Below are positions 53,984 to 62,175 of a stretch of DNA of 64,000 nt, piece after piece. Where the stretch lies: positions 19,942 to 83,941 of the forward strand of contig JACKQC010000023.1 in NCBI GenBank assembly GCA_024233085.1, read 5' to 3'. Every line of letters starts with the position of its first letter. Positions within the stretch are counted from its first letter, which is position 1. Position numbers and translations under genes: made by a program. The notes below the pieces were generated by a model. It was not told where the DNA came from and made no database searches. It was given only the letters and a program-made list of their open reading frames with translations. This DNA is from Akkermansiaceae bacterium (GTDB lineage: Bacteria > Verrucomicrobiota > Verrucomicrobiia > Verrucomicrobiales > DEV007).

Positions 53984-54942
53984 GAGGATTTCGCCTCGGC
54001 GGCGGTTTTCTCCGTTCCATAGAGCGATTGCATTTTCCAGGCCACCGATCGATGTCCGAATATCCGGCGGAGAATGCACACGGGAACGATCGAGCGAATC
54101 GCGGTCACCGCCGCGAGCTTCGCAAAGGGCGCCAGCGCCAGGAAGTACCCCCAGATTCCCCAATACCGGGGAAAGTGGGCCAGGCGCGCCCGCAGGTAGA
54201 GCGGACTTTTCGGTCGCCGGGCGTCTCTCCAAATTTCACGCAGGGGGCGGTCGCCCAAAAGCCAGGAAGCATAGACCTGCGCCATTGGGCTGGGCACATG
54301 ACGACAGGCGTCGTCGCAGATCGCGTCGCCACTGACAAAACAGCGAAAGCCCGCCTCCCGGGCGAGCAGGCCGTAGTCATGATCCGCGAAATGGTGCGGC
54401 ACCCAGTCGGCGCGGGGCGGGCCGATACGGTTGAAAATCTCAGCCGGAATGCAGACGCAGTTTCCGGAGGTGAAGTCGCAGGGCAACACGCCACCGCTCG
54501 GACAAGTTTGATGCCGAAGTCCAAAACGGGTCTTGGTCCTTCCACCGTTTCGGATGCCGAGATCGGTGCGCGTCTGCGCGGTGACGATCGCCTTTCGTTC
54601 GAGGGCCAGATCCCGAATCGTCTCCAGGCTGCCGGGCTCGGGCAGGCAGTCGTCATTGAGCCAGAAGATGGCCGCGGCGCCGTGATCCATCGCGTGTTTC
54701 ATGCCCAGCCGGATCGCGCCGCCCCACCAGAGACCGCCGTCGCCGCGCAGGACCGTCGTGTCCGCAAAGGCGCTCTGAACCGCCTCCGCCGTGCCGTCGG
54801 TGGAGCCGTCGTCGACCACCACGAGTCGCGCCCAATCGAGCACGCCGAGCGTCCGGAGATGCTCCAGGCACCCGAGCGTGATCTCGCGCCGGTTGTGGAC
54901 CGGCATCACGATCCAGAATGTTGCGTTCGGCGCGGTCATCAT
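53980..54942 (-). CDS. Glycosyltransferase family 2
   Basis: GT-A fold inverting glycosyltransferase of about 320 aa. The nucleotide-sugar site is clear: FWIVMPVHNRREITLGCLEH, LVVVDDGSTDGTAE and the metal-binding IFWLNDDCLPEP. The C-terminal part is consistent with membrane association (YFLALAPFAKLAAVTAIRS). A strong AAGGAG lies directly upstream of adjacent ATG codons at 54942 and 54939; spacing favours the second. It is coupled by ATGA overlap to the Wzy-like gene downstream. The sugar is unknown. Confidence 0.9.
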   Translation of the reverse strand: MMTAPNATFWIVMPVHNRREITLGCLEHLRTLGVLDWARLVVVDDGSTDGTAEAVQSAFADTTVLRGDGGLWWGGAIRLGMKHAMDHGAAAIFWLNDDCLPEPGSLETIRDLALERKAIVTAQTRTDLGIRNGGRTKTRFGLRHQTCPSGGVLPCDFTSGNCVCIPAEIFNRIGPPRADWVPHHFADHDYGLLAREAGFRCFVSGDAICDDACRHVPSPMAQVYASWLLGDRPLREIWRDARRPKSPLYLRARLAHFPRYWGIWGYFLALAPFAKLAAVTAIRSIVPVCILRRIFGHRSVAWKMQSLYGTEKTAAEAKSS

Positions 54943-55025
54943 CTCCTTCTTCGCGGGATCGCCGGGCTCCCCGGAACCGCGATGCCTTCGCGGCCCCGGG
55001 GAAACGCCCGCAAGACCCGGTTTTG

Positions 55026-55715
55026 TCAGGAAAACAGGCCGTCGATGGGTTCCTTGTCGGCGATCAGCCAGCGGGCGCCCTCGTCGGAGGCCCGGTCTTT
55101 CACCAGCGTGCGCCACCAGGCCTGACCGATGATCTCGACATTGAAGCCATGCTCGTCGAGCAGCCACATGCACTGCGCCTCGGCGTGTTTCGTGTGCAGC
55201 TTGACCATCACGCGGGTGTCCTCGCGCTCGAGGATGCGTTCCGCGCCCTGCAGGACGTCGGTCTCGGCGCTCTCGGCGTCGATTTTCAACAGCACCGGAC
55301 CCTCCTGGTTGCCGACGATCCGGTCCACCGTCCAGGCGAGGCCGTTGTAGGTCTGGCGTCCGACCGGGCGGTCGGTGACCATGACGCGGTGGCCGTTGCG
55401 GGTGTTGCGCTCGAGATTGCGCACCAGCACGTCACCGAAAACGGACTCGTTCTCGAAGGCGTAAACCCGCGCGTCCGTGTGGCGCAGCATGTAAACGGAG
55501 AAAAAGCCCTCCGCCGCGCCGATGTCGAGAAAGACGCCGGCGTCCTTCGCGAGGATGGCGAAGCGGGATCGAATCTCGCGCTCGTAGGTGCCGGCCCGCA
55601 GCGGGAACCGGTCTCGTTTTGACAGGTAGGCTTCGCAGCCGTCCAGGAGTCCGTGGCGGATCGCGTAGAACTGCCGCGGTTCGTCAACGCCGATATCGGG
55701 CATCAGATGTTTCAT
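55026..55715 (-). CDS. FkbM-like methyltransferase
   Basis: 229-aa SAM-dependent methyltransferase. The SAM site is AGVFLDIGAAEGFFSVYML, with the acidic VYAFENES following. The central PVLLKIDAESAETDVLQGAE matches the FkbM K-I-D-x-E-G-x-E pattern. FkbM-type enzymes O-methylate sugars in many surface glycans. It precedes the GT2 gene by 83 nt and follows the flippase gene by 117 nt, in the same transcription direction. Confidence 0.85.
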   Translation of the reverse strand: MKHLMPDIGVDEPRQFYAIRHGLLDGCEAYLSKRDRFPLRAGTYEREIRSRFAILAKDAGVFLDIGAAEGFFSVYMLRHTDARVYAFENESVFGDVLVRNLERNTRNGHRVMVTDRPVGRQTYNGLAWTVDRIVGNQEGPVLLKIDAESAETDVLQGAERILEREDTRVMVKLHTKHAEAQCMWLLDEHGFNVEIIGQAWWRTLVKDRASDEGARWLIADKEPIDGLFS

Positions 55716-55832
55716 GGTAGGTTGTGTTGTCTAGGGTTTTGCGGGTTTGGGTCGGGCGATTCCGGCCCGCCGGCGCGGCGGACAGGGTTCGCGAGAGTGT
55801 CTTTGCCTGCGTTCTTTTCCCCCTCCGGGGAT

Positions 55833-57134
55833 TCAGGAGACGCCCCGGGCCAGCGAGCGCGGGTCGGGCACGGGCCAGAGCAGGGCGCGCAGTTGCATCC
55901 AGCCGGCGGGACGCGCGGCCCGGAAAACGAACGAACTCAGCACCCAGGCCAGGGAGTAGGCGATCAGCGTGGCCCAGGCCGCGCCGGCCGCGCCGAGCCG
56001 CGGGATGAGCAGGAAATTCAGCGCCAGATTCGAGACCGCCCCGATCAGGGCCGAGGGCAGATTCAGCCGGAGGACACCCTCCGCGAGCAGGTATTCGTGC
56101 CGCGCGTTGGCGAGGAAGAAGGGCAACGCCGCCCAGACGTGAATCGTCAGCACCGGGACCGCCGCCGCGAAGGCCTCGCCGAAAAGCAGGCGCACGCCCC
56201 AGCCGGCCAGCAGCGTGCCGCCGATCGCCAGTCCGTAGCCGATGGCCGCGTGGAGCTTCACGAACGCCTCCATCCGGCGCCGATACAGGGCGCGATTCGT
56301 CTTGCGCGCGCTGAGCAGGCTCGGCAAAAACGCCGCCGCGAGCGCCGCCGGCAGAAAATAGAACGACTCCGAGATTCGCGCCGCCGCCGCGTAGATCCCG
56401 GCCGGCTCGTCGCCCGCCATCGCCTTGAGCATCAGGGTGTCCATGCGATGGTAGATCGTCGTCGCCACCAGCGCCAGCGTGAGCGGTCCCGCCTGGCGCA
56501 GGTATTCGCGCAGCAGTTCCCGGTCGACCCGCCACGGCTGACGCTCGGACGCGGGACAGGTTCGGCGGTAGCGAAGCCAGAGCAGCGCCGCCGCCACGAA
56601 AGTCTCCAGGCTCACCGCCACGGCGAAAGCCCACAGCGGCGCGCCGGCGAGAATCATCGCGATTTTCAGGCCCGCCGACAGACCCAGACCGAGTCCGTTG
56701 GCGAAAAAAAGCGACCGCGCGTCCAGCCGGCCCTGAAACCACGAACGCAGCGCCCAGGCCGGTCCCGCGAGAAAGGTCGAGGACACGATCAGCGTCACCG
56801 CGACCGACACGCGATCGAGCGGCAGCGCCCAGATCGTCAGGCCCGCCAGCAGCAGGGTCGCCGCGCCCGCCGCGAAAAGCAGCGCCGAGGCTGTGCCGAG
56901 GAGGCGGGGGCTCTCCTCCGGACGATCGGCGAGATCGCGGTCGAACACCCGGTTCATCCCCAGGCAGGCGATCGACCCGAAGAAACCCGCCAGCGTCACC
57001 GCCGAGATGAAGAGCCCATACCGCTCCGGCCCCATGTACCGCGCGACCCAGGCCCCGACCAGCAGCCCGTTCACGATGGCCACGGCACGGTCGGCGAGGT
57101 TCCACCCCAGCGACCCGGCGATGCGCGGCAGCAT
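55833..57134 (-). CDS. Polysaccharide flippase (Wzx/MATE-like)
   Basis: Polytopic protein of about 433 aa with 12-14 helices, of the oligosaccharide flippase/PST family that moves lipid-linked repeat units across the inner membrane. The N-terminus LGWNLADRAVAIVNGLLVGA followed by ARYMGPERYGLF is characteristic, as is the later FVKLHAAIGYGLAIGG. I place the start at ATG 57134, just before this segment. The frame stays open to 57278, where a GTG lies inside repeat locus 7; the extra 48 residues could be real. It works with the Wzy-like protein in a Wzx/Wzy-type pathway, by inference. Confidence 0.88.
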   Translation of the reverse strand: MLPRIAGSLGWNLADRAVAIVNGLLVGAWVARYMGPERYGLFISAVTLAGFFGSIACLGMNRVFDRDLADRPEESPRLLGTASALLFAAGAATLLLAGLTIWALPLDRVSVAVTLIVSSTFLAGPAWALRSWFQGRLDARSLFFANGLGLGLSAGLKIAMILAGAPLWAFAVAVSLETFVAAALLWLRYRRTCPASERQPWRVDRELLREYLRQAGPLTLALVATTIYHRMDTLMLKAMAGDEPAGIYAAAARISESFYFLPAALAAAFLPSLLSARKTNRALYRRRMEAFVKLHAAIGYGLAIGGTLLAGWGVRLLFGEAFAAAVPVLTIHVWAALPFFLANARHEYLLAEGVLRLNLPSALIGAVSNLALNFLLIPRLGAAGAAWATLIAYSLAWVLSSFVFRAARPAGWMQLRALLWPVPDPRSLARGVS

Positions 57135-57472
57135 GGGGAAGCGCTCCGCCAGCCGGCCCCACAACCCGGGGACGATGGCGTCGCGCGTAACGTTCGTGTT
57201 TTCCGCGATCAAGGCGAAAAAAGAAGGAATGAAGCCCGGCGAAGGCGAGAACCCACCCAACAGGGTTGGGTCGGTCACTCAACCCTGTTAGGTCCGGGAC
57301 TTGACCCTATTGAATTGCGGCCCTGCCGGGGCGAATTGCCGCAAAAGGGCGCAAAAGTCACGAATTCGGTTTTCTTTCGACTTCTGCGCCTCTTTGCGGC
57401 CCTCGAGTGATTTTGCAACGTTCAGGCACGGCCTTATCCGGGCTGTTGGACCCGAATCCGAGGCGATCGGGC
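57135..57472. other. Intergenic region upstream of the flippase gene
   Basis: 338 nt between the gmhA stop and the flippase start. It holds repeat locus 7 and a possible 5' extension of the flippase. The part at 57315-57472 is less GC-rich and shows no gene I can support; an open reading frame to 57728 on the minus strand is antisense-type shadow. Confidence 0.5.
57255..57314. repeat. Palindromic repeat element, locus 7 (three units)
   Basis: Cores CAACAGGGTT (57258-57267) and AACCCTGTTA (57281-57290), inverted and 23 nt apart, plus a degenerate third GACCCTATTG (57303-57312), 22 nt further. Divergence of the third unit suggests decay by point mutation. Confidence 0.88.
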
Positions 57473-58072
57473 TTAGTTTTCCGAAAAAGCGATCTCCGCC
57501 AGGTCGCAGACGATGTGCCCGGCGATGAGATGACATTCCTGGACGCGCGCCGTGACGGCGGAGGGCACCCGCAGCGCCAGATCCGCCGCCTCCGCGCAGG
57601 GACCGCCCGATTCGCCGGTGAAGGCCACGGTCTTCGCTCCCTTCGCGCGCGCCGCCTCCAGCCCGCGCCGGACGTTGCCGCTGGTCCCGGAGGTCGAGAT
57701 GCCGACGACGACATCGTTCGGGCCGCAAAGAGCCTCGACCTGGCGGGCGAAAACGCCCTCGTATCCGAAGTCATTCGAACAGGCGGTCAGGATCGACGTG
57801 TCCGTCGTGAACGCGATCGCCGGCAGGGCCGCGCGGTTGCGGACGAAACGCACCACGAACTCCGCCGCGAAATGCTGCGCGTCGGCCGCGCTGCCGCCAT
57901 TTCCGAAAAAGCACACCTTGCCCCCGTTTCGCAGCGCGGCGACACAGGCTTCCGCGATGTCGCCGATGACGCCGGCGCACGCGGCGCGGAAGGCGGTCGC
58001 CACCTCCAGGTGCGCGCCGAGGGTGTCGTCGATCCGTTTTTTCGACTCGGAATCCGTCATGCGGGGAGTCAT
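57473..58072 (-). CDS. gmhA: Phosphoheptose isomerase
   Basis: Sedoheptulose 7-phosphate isomerase of 199 aa, first step of heptose synthesis for LPS or glycans. The SIS-domain features are clear: VCFFGNGGSAADAQHFAAEF and VVVGISTSGTSGNVRRGLEA, plus the C-terminal HLIAGHIVCDLAE with catalytic-region Glu and His. The length matches the family. ATG 58060 (MTDSES) is an alternative start. With the kinase at 59081-60094 it provides the first two steps of the heptose pathway; no phosphatase or nucleotidyltransferase for the later steps is in the window. Confidence 0.93.
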   Translation of the reverse strand: MTPRMTDSESKKRIDDTLGAHLEVATAFRAACAGVIGDIAEACVAALRNGGKVCFFGNGGSAADAQHFAAEFVVRFVRNRAALPAIAFTTDTSILTACSNDFGYEGVFARQVEALCGPNDVVVGISTSGTSGNVRRGLEAARAKGAKTVAFTGESGGPCAEAADLALRVPSAVTARVQECHLIAGHIVCDLAEIAFSEN

Positions 58073-58078
58073 GCACGC

Positions 58079-59056
58079 TTATCGCGGGAGCGCGACGAGT
58101 TTTTCCCGGTCGAGGCCGGCCTTGGCGTGGGTGCGGGCGAAAAACTCGCGCTCGGCGCGGTGAAAGGCCTCGTCGTCGCCCGGACGCGGCAACAGCAGGT
58201 CGAAGTAAAACACCTCGCTGGTCGCCTGGTAAAAGAGCAGCGCTTCGAGCGCGGCGCGGTCCGCCAGCGAATAGCGGCCCGCGAGATAACCGAAGTTGTC
58301 GTAAACGATCACCGATTCGTAGCCGGCGTCGTGGAAGCTCTCGAGGGTCTCGAGCGTCTCCTCGATGTAGCGGGGATTGCCGAAAATGTCGCACTCGAAA
58401 AGCACGGCGGGCCGGACGCGGGCGATGGTGCGGCGCGCGCCGCGCAGCACGGCGAAGTCGTGCCCGTCGGTGTCGATTTTGATGAGGTCGGGCCGGGCGA
58501 AGCGCGGTTGCTCGCTGAGCAGGTCGTCGATGGCGACGACGCGCACGCCGGTGGTCGCCGGGCCGTTTTCGAAGCCCATGCGCGCGGTGCCGAGGGCGGT
58601 CCGGAAGGAGACCCGGGCCTCGGTTGTCGTTTCGCCGCAAGCGGCGTCGAGCACGACGACATTCCGCGCGGCGCGCCAGTTTTTTTCGAGAAAACGGCGG
58701 AAACGCGGGCAGGGCTCGAGGGCGAGGTAGAGATCGGCGTCCTCGGGACGCATCGCGGCGACGGTGTCGCCGATGTTGGCGCCGACATCGATGGTGACGA
58801 GATGGCCCGCCCCGCTGTCGCGGAGAAAGGCGGCGAGCCGGCCCGGCAGCGTGTCGTAGCAGGGGTGACGACTCAGGATCGCGGGCAGGCTGTGCGAGAG
58901 CGGCATCTCCAGCCGCCGGCCGTGGGCCTCCATCCGGCAGGAGGGATCGCCCGCGAACCGGATGAGGCCGCCGCGGGCCTTGGTCCACAGCCAGCGGCCC
59001 GGACCGCGCGAGGCGACCTGCCGCCGGTAGAGAAAACTGGCGAGCAATTCTTTCAT
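58079..59056 (-). CDS. FkbM family methyltransferase
   Basis: 325-aa SAM-dependent methyltransferase. Motifs in order: HLVTIDVGANIGDTVAAM (SAM site), LYLALEPCPRFRRFLEKN and PDLIKIDTDGHDFAVLRGA (FkbM signature), then a C-terminal extension of about 110 residues. It probably methylates a glycan component of the surface polysaccharide. It lies between the heptose kinase and gmhA with gaps of 24 and about 6-18 nt, so it belongs to the heptose operon and may act on a heptose-containing unit, which is inference. Confidence 0.9.
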   Translation of the reverse strand: MKELLASFLYRRQVASRGPGRWLWTKARGGLIRFAGDPSCRMEAHGRRLEMPLSHSLPAILSRHPCYDTLPGRLAAFLRDSGAGHLVTIDVGANIGDTVAAMRPEDADLYLALEPCPRFRRFLEKNWRAARNVVVLDAACGETTTEARVSFRTALGTARMGFENGPATTGVRVVAIDDLLSEQPRFARPDLIKIDTDGHDFAVLRGARRTIARVRPAVLFECDIFGNPRYIEETLETLESFHDAGYESVIVYDNFGYLAGRYSLADRAALEALLFYQATSEVFYFDLLLPRPGDDEAFHRAEREFFARTHAKAGLDREKLVALPR

Positions 59057-59080
59057 CGGAAAGGTTGGACGGACGGGCGG

Positions 59081-60094
59081 TCAGCGCGAGGCGAGAACGG
59101 CCTCGAGCAGTTCCTCGCGCTCGACCGGGGAGGTGCCGAGCTTGCCGACCACGATGCCGCTGGCCTGGTTCGAAAGCTCGGCCGCGACCCGCGCGCCGGC
59201 TCCGGCGCACAGGGCGAGGGTGAAGACGGCGATCGCCGTGTCGCCCGCGCCGGAGACGTCGAAGACCTCCTTGGCCCGCGTCGGAATGTGGTAGGGCTCC
59301 CCCTCGCTCCCGGCGGTGAAAAGCAGCATCCCGTGCTCTCCCAGGGTGATGAGCAGGTGCTCGGAACGCCATTTTTCCAGCAGGCGACGCCCGGTCTCGA
59401 GCAGGGCGGTGTCTTCAAGCGGGTGCGCGCCGTCGCGGGGGTCCTCGATGCCGGCCTCGTGAAAGGCCTCGGCGCGGTTTGGTTTCACCGTGGTCACCCC
59501 GTTCCAGGCGATGGGATTTCGGGGATTCGGATCGACCGTCACCACCAGTCCCGCCTCGCGGGCGATGCCGCGGACGGAGTCGACCAGTTCCTGCCCGATC
59601 AGGCCCTTGCCGTAGTCCTCGATGATGACGCCGTCGAGGTCCCCGGCCACGGAACGAAATTCGGCGACCACTTTCTCGATCAAATCGGGCGAGGGAATGT
59701 AGCGGCGGCGTTCGTGGTCGATGCGGACGACCTGCTGCTGGCGGGCGACGACCCGGGTCTTTGTGATGGTGGGGAAATCCGGCACCTCCAGCAGGTGATC
59801 GACGCCGATGCGGTTTTCGCGCAGGTCGCCGCGCAGCATCTCGCCGTTCGGGTCGGGCCCGACGAGGCCGATCAAGTCCACCCGCGGGCCGAAGGGCGTC
59901 AGATTGCGCGCCACATTGGCCGCGCCGCCGGGAAAATGCGATTCGCGTTCCACCTCCACCACCGGCACCGGCGCCTCGGGCGAGATGCGCGAGACGCTGC
60001 CCCAGATGAAACGATCGAGCATCACGTCGCCGATCACCAGCAGGCGCTGGCGCGGAAAGGCGTCGATCAGGGCTGGATCAAGGGTGCCGGGCAT
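59081..60094 (-). CDS. D-glycero-beta-D-manno-heptose 7-phosphate kinase (RfaE domain I)
   Basis: PfkB/ribokinase-family sugar kinase of 337 aa equal to the first domain of HldE, phosphorylating heptose 7-phosphate to the 1,7-bisphosphate. Family features: LLVIGDVMLDRFIWGSVSRI, SPEAPVPVVEV, HFPGGAANVARNLTPFG and the PfkB signature with its catalytic Asp in FDVSGAGDTAIAVF. The nucleotidyltransferase domain of HldE is absent, so this is a split-type enzyme (HldA/RfaE1), and a separate HldC should exist elsewhere. It heads the minus-strand heptose operon; an AT-rich region lies upstream. Confidence 0.92.
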   Translation of the reverse strand: MPGTLDPALIDAFPRQRLLVIGDVMLDRFIWGSVSRISPEAPVPVVEVERESHFPGGAANVARNLTPFGPRVDLIGLVGPDPNGEMLRGDLRENRIGVDHLLEVPDFPTITKTRVVARQQQVVRIDHERRRYIPSPDLIEKVVAEFRSVAGDLDGVIIEDYGKGLIGQELVDSVRGIAREAGLVVTVDPNPRNPIAWNGVTTVKPNRAEAFHEAGIEDPRDGAHPLEDTALLETGRRLLEKWRSEHLLITLGEHGMLLFTAGSEGEPYHIPTRAKEVFDVSGAGDTAIAVFTLALCAGAGARVAAELSNQASGIVVGKLGTSPVEREELLEAVLASR

Positions 60095-60472
60095 GGAAAA
60101 CGGGCGGGATCATCGCTCGGAAATCGCGAATCCCAAGCCGAAAGCGGTTCAAAATCTGGAAGCGATCGGGCGCCTCGCGGCCTCGCCGCGGCGGCAAGCT
60201 ACCGCCCCTGGTCGATCGCTCCGGAGAGGCGCGAAACCAGCGTGAAAAGAGGGAAAAGACGGGATGAGGGACAGCAGCCCACAGCCGAATGAAAACACCG
60301 AGCCGTTGAATCGACTCGAATTACAATAAATTTCATTACTACAAATCCTCCCCGCTGTCGATAAAATTATTTAGCTTTCTAAAATTTCTGGAATAATTAA
60401 ACTTATCGTTCAAAATTTTCGTTTCCGGCGTTCACTCCGCGGATTTCGCGACCTCCGCTCGTTTTTCCCGTC
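60095..60472. promoter_or_regulatory. AT-rich divergent promoter region
   Basis: 378 nt between divergent heptose kinase and GT9 genes, without a gene. The part 60300-60420 is strikingly AT-rich and contains an imperfect inverted repeat (CGATAA..AATTATT at 60359-60371; AATAATT..TTATCG at 60392-60408). It must hold promoters in both directions; individual boxes cannot be assigned with confidence. Confidence 0.5.
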
Positions 60473-61678
60473 ATGCCGCTTCCCAAGTTTCTTTCCACTG
60501 TTGGCATTCACGCGCTGGCGGGACTCACCCACGCGCCGGCCCGTCCCGAGGGGCGTTATCGGCTCGCCCTCCTGAAACTCGACCGCATCGGCGATTTCGT
60601 GCTGGCCTCGGGGGCGATCCGCTACGCCCTGGCCCAGGTGGAGGGGCCGAAGCTGCTGGTCGTTTCCGAGGTGGCCGCGCCCCTGGCTCACCGGCTGTTT
60701 CCGGAGGCCGATTGCCTGACGATGCCGGCTTTCGCTCCCGGTTTGCTGCGCGACATGCTGCCGATCGCGCTGCGGCGGAGCCGCACCCTGCGCTCGCTGC
60801 GCGCCGAGACGCTGCTGCACCTCCGCTACCAGCCGACCCACTACCATCGGCTCGTCCAGCGCTGGATTCCCGCGCGGCGGGCCCTGGCGATGGAGGACAC
60901 CACGCATCCGCTCTGGCGCGAGGCGATCCGGCTGCCGCTAATCAGCGACCGGGAGCTGCCCTATCCGTCGCTTGGCGAGATCGCCGATCTCCGCGAGGGC
61001 GCGCTGCTCGGCTGCGGCGAGCTGGAGGGCCATCGTCGGGTGATGGAGGCCTGGCTGAGGCGTCCCGTCACCCTGCGGGCGGTGTGGCCGTGGCTGGAGC
61101 CGCTCCGGGCGAACCTGCCGCCCCAGCAGGCGCTGCTGGTGGCCCCTTTTTGCAGCGCGCGCATCCGGGAATATCCCGCCGAAAAACTCATCGAGGCCGT
61201 GCGCGAATTCCACGCCGCGCATCCCCTGCCGATTCATGTGGCCTGCGCGCCGGACGAGCGGGCGAGGGCGGCGGCGCTGATCGCCGCCTTCAAACGCCGC
61301 GGCCTGCGCGACGTGGCGGCGGTTCCCAACGCCTGCCTTTCCGACTATGCCGGACTGGTCTCGGCCTACCGGCTCGTGCTCTCCATGGACAGCGCGACGG
61401 CCCATTTCGCCGCCGCTTTCGGGACCCCGGGCGTGGCCCTGCTCGGCGGCGGTCACTTCGGGCATTTCGCGCCCTGGTCGGCGGGTAGCCGCTTCACCTG
61501 GCTGTGTCATCGCACGCCCTGCCACCATTGCGAATGGCGATGCCCGCTCGACGCAGCCGAGTGTCTCGCCGAAATCCCGCCCAAAACGGTCGCCGAAGCG
61601 CTGGCACGGCAGTTCCAGCGTCCGGCCCGCTCACTCGGCGCCCCGGTCGAGGGGCCGGCGGCGGCCGCCCGCCACTGA
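60473..61678 (+). CDS. Glycosyltransferase family 9 (heptosyltransferase-like)
   Basis: 401-aa GT9 enzyme, likely an LPS-core heptosyltransferase. Key stretches: LALLKLDRIGDFVLASGAIR, SDYAGLVSAYRLVLSMDSAT with the donor site (DSATAHFAAAFGTPGVAL) and the C-terminal Cys/His cluster CHRTPCHHCEWRCPLDAAEC. It stands alone on the plus strand among minus-strand polysaccharide genes and is convergent with the NusG-like gene, overlapping it by 48 nt. With gmhA and the heptose kinase it fits heptose transfer. The start is fixed by ATG 60473 after an AT-rich promoter region. Confidence 0.9.
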   Translation: MPLPKFLSTVGIHALAGLTHAPARPEGRYRLALLKLDRIGDFVLASGAIRYALAQVEGPKLLVVSEVAAPLAHRLFPEADCLTMPAFAPGLLRDMLPIALRRSRTLRSLRAETLLHLRYQPTHYHRLVQRWIPARRALAMEDTTHPLWREAIRLPLISDRELPYPSLGEIADLREGALLGCGELEGHRRVMEAWLRRPVTLRAVWPWLEPLRANLPPQQALLVAPFCSARIREYPAEKLIEAVREFHAAHPLPIHVACAPDERARAAALIAAFKRRGLRDVAAVPNACLSDYAGLVSAYRLVLSMDSATAHFAAAFGTPGVALLGGGHFGHFAPWSAGSRFTWLCHRTPCHHCEWRCPLDAAECLAEIPPKTVAEALARQFQRPARSLGAPVEGPAAAARH

Positions 61679-62164
61679 GTCGACCGAAATCTCCGCCTCG
61701 CGTTCCTGCCCCAGCCACTCGAGCAGAACGCGCACCCGGTCGCGGCCCGGGACGTGGCGGGTCACCAGCGCCTTCAGCCCGGTCAGCACGCCGGAGACGA
61801 TCTCGACCTCGTCGCCCTCCCGGATTTCCCACGCGACCTCGCGCGGCTCCGCCCCGGCGAATTCGGCGCGCAGCGAGGCGATCAGCTCCTCCGGCACGGC
61901 CGGGTATTCGCCCCCGAAGTGGACCACGCCCGTCACCGAGGAGGCGGACAACACGCGGCGCAGTTGCGCGGCCAGGTCGAACCGCGCGAAAAGGTATCCG
62001 GGGAACAGCGCCTCGACGAAGCGCACCCTGCCCCGCGCCGTGGCCCTGTCGAAGGCGATCCGCGGACAGAGCGTTTCGATGTCGCCCTGGTTTTCCAGAA
62101 ACCGGCCCGCCAGATGCTCGGACTTGGCTTTCGTCCGCACGCAGAACCATCGGAGATCGGTCAT
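61631..62164 (-). CDS. NusG paralogue (RfaH/UpxY/LoaP-type antiterminator)
   Basis: 177-aa transcription factor binding RNA polymerase. The NGN domain begins at RWFCVRTKAKSEHLAGRFLE and includes VRFVEALFPGYLFARFDLAA; the KOW motif is in REGDEVEIVSGVLTGLKALV. The ribosomal-cluster context of the housekeeping NusG is absent and the gene sits at the edge of a polysaccharide locus, the usual setting of specialised paralogues (RfaH, UpxY, LoaP) that keep polymerase going through long operons. It starts 11 nt after the dnaE stop and overlaps the convergent GT9 gene by 48 nt. Its targets here are inferred, not shown. Confidence 0.88.
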   Translation of the reverse strand: MTDLRWFCVRTKAKSEHLAGRFLENQGDIETLCPRIAFDRATARGRVRFVEALFPGYLFARFDLAAQLRRVLSASSVTGVVHFGGEYPAVPEELIASLRAEFAGAEPREVAWEIREGDEVEIVSGVLTGLKALVTRHVPGRDRVRVLLEWLGQEREAEISVDSVAGGRRRPLDRGAE

Positions 62165-62175
62165 GAAAAAATCGC

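Noticed and set aside
57407..60292. 961-aa open frame on the plus strand
   Set aside because: It is antisense to gmhA, FkbM and the heptose kinase, which have clear family motifs. Long antisense frames are expected at this GC content, and the translation is His/Asp/Arg-rich without motifs.
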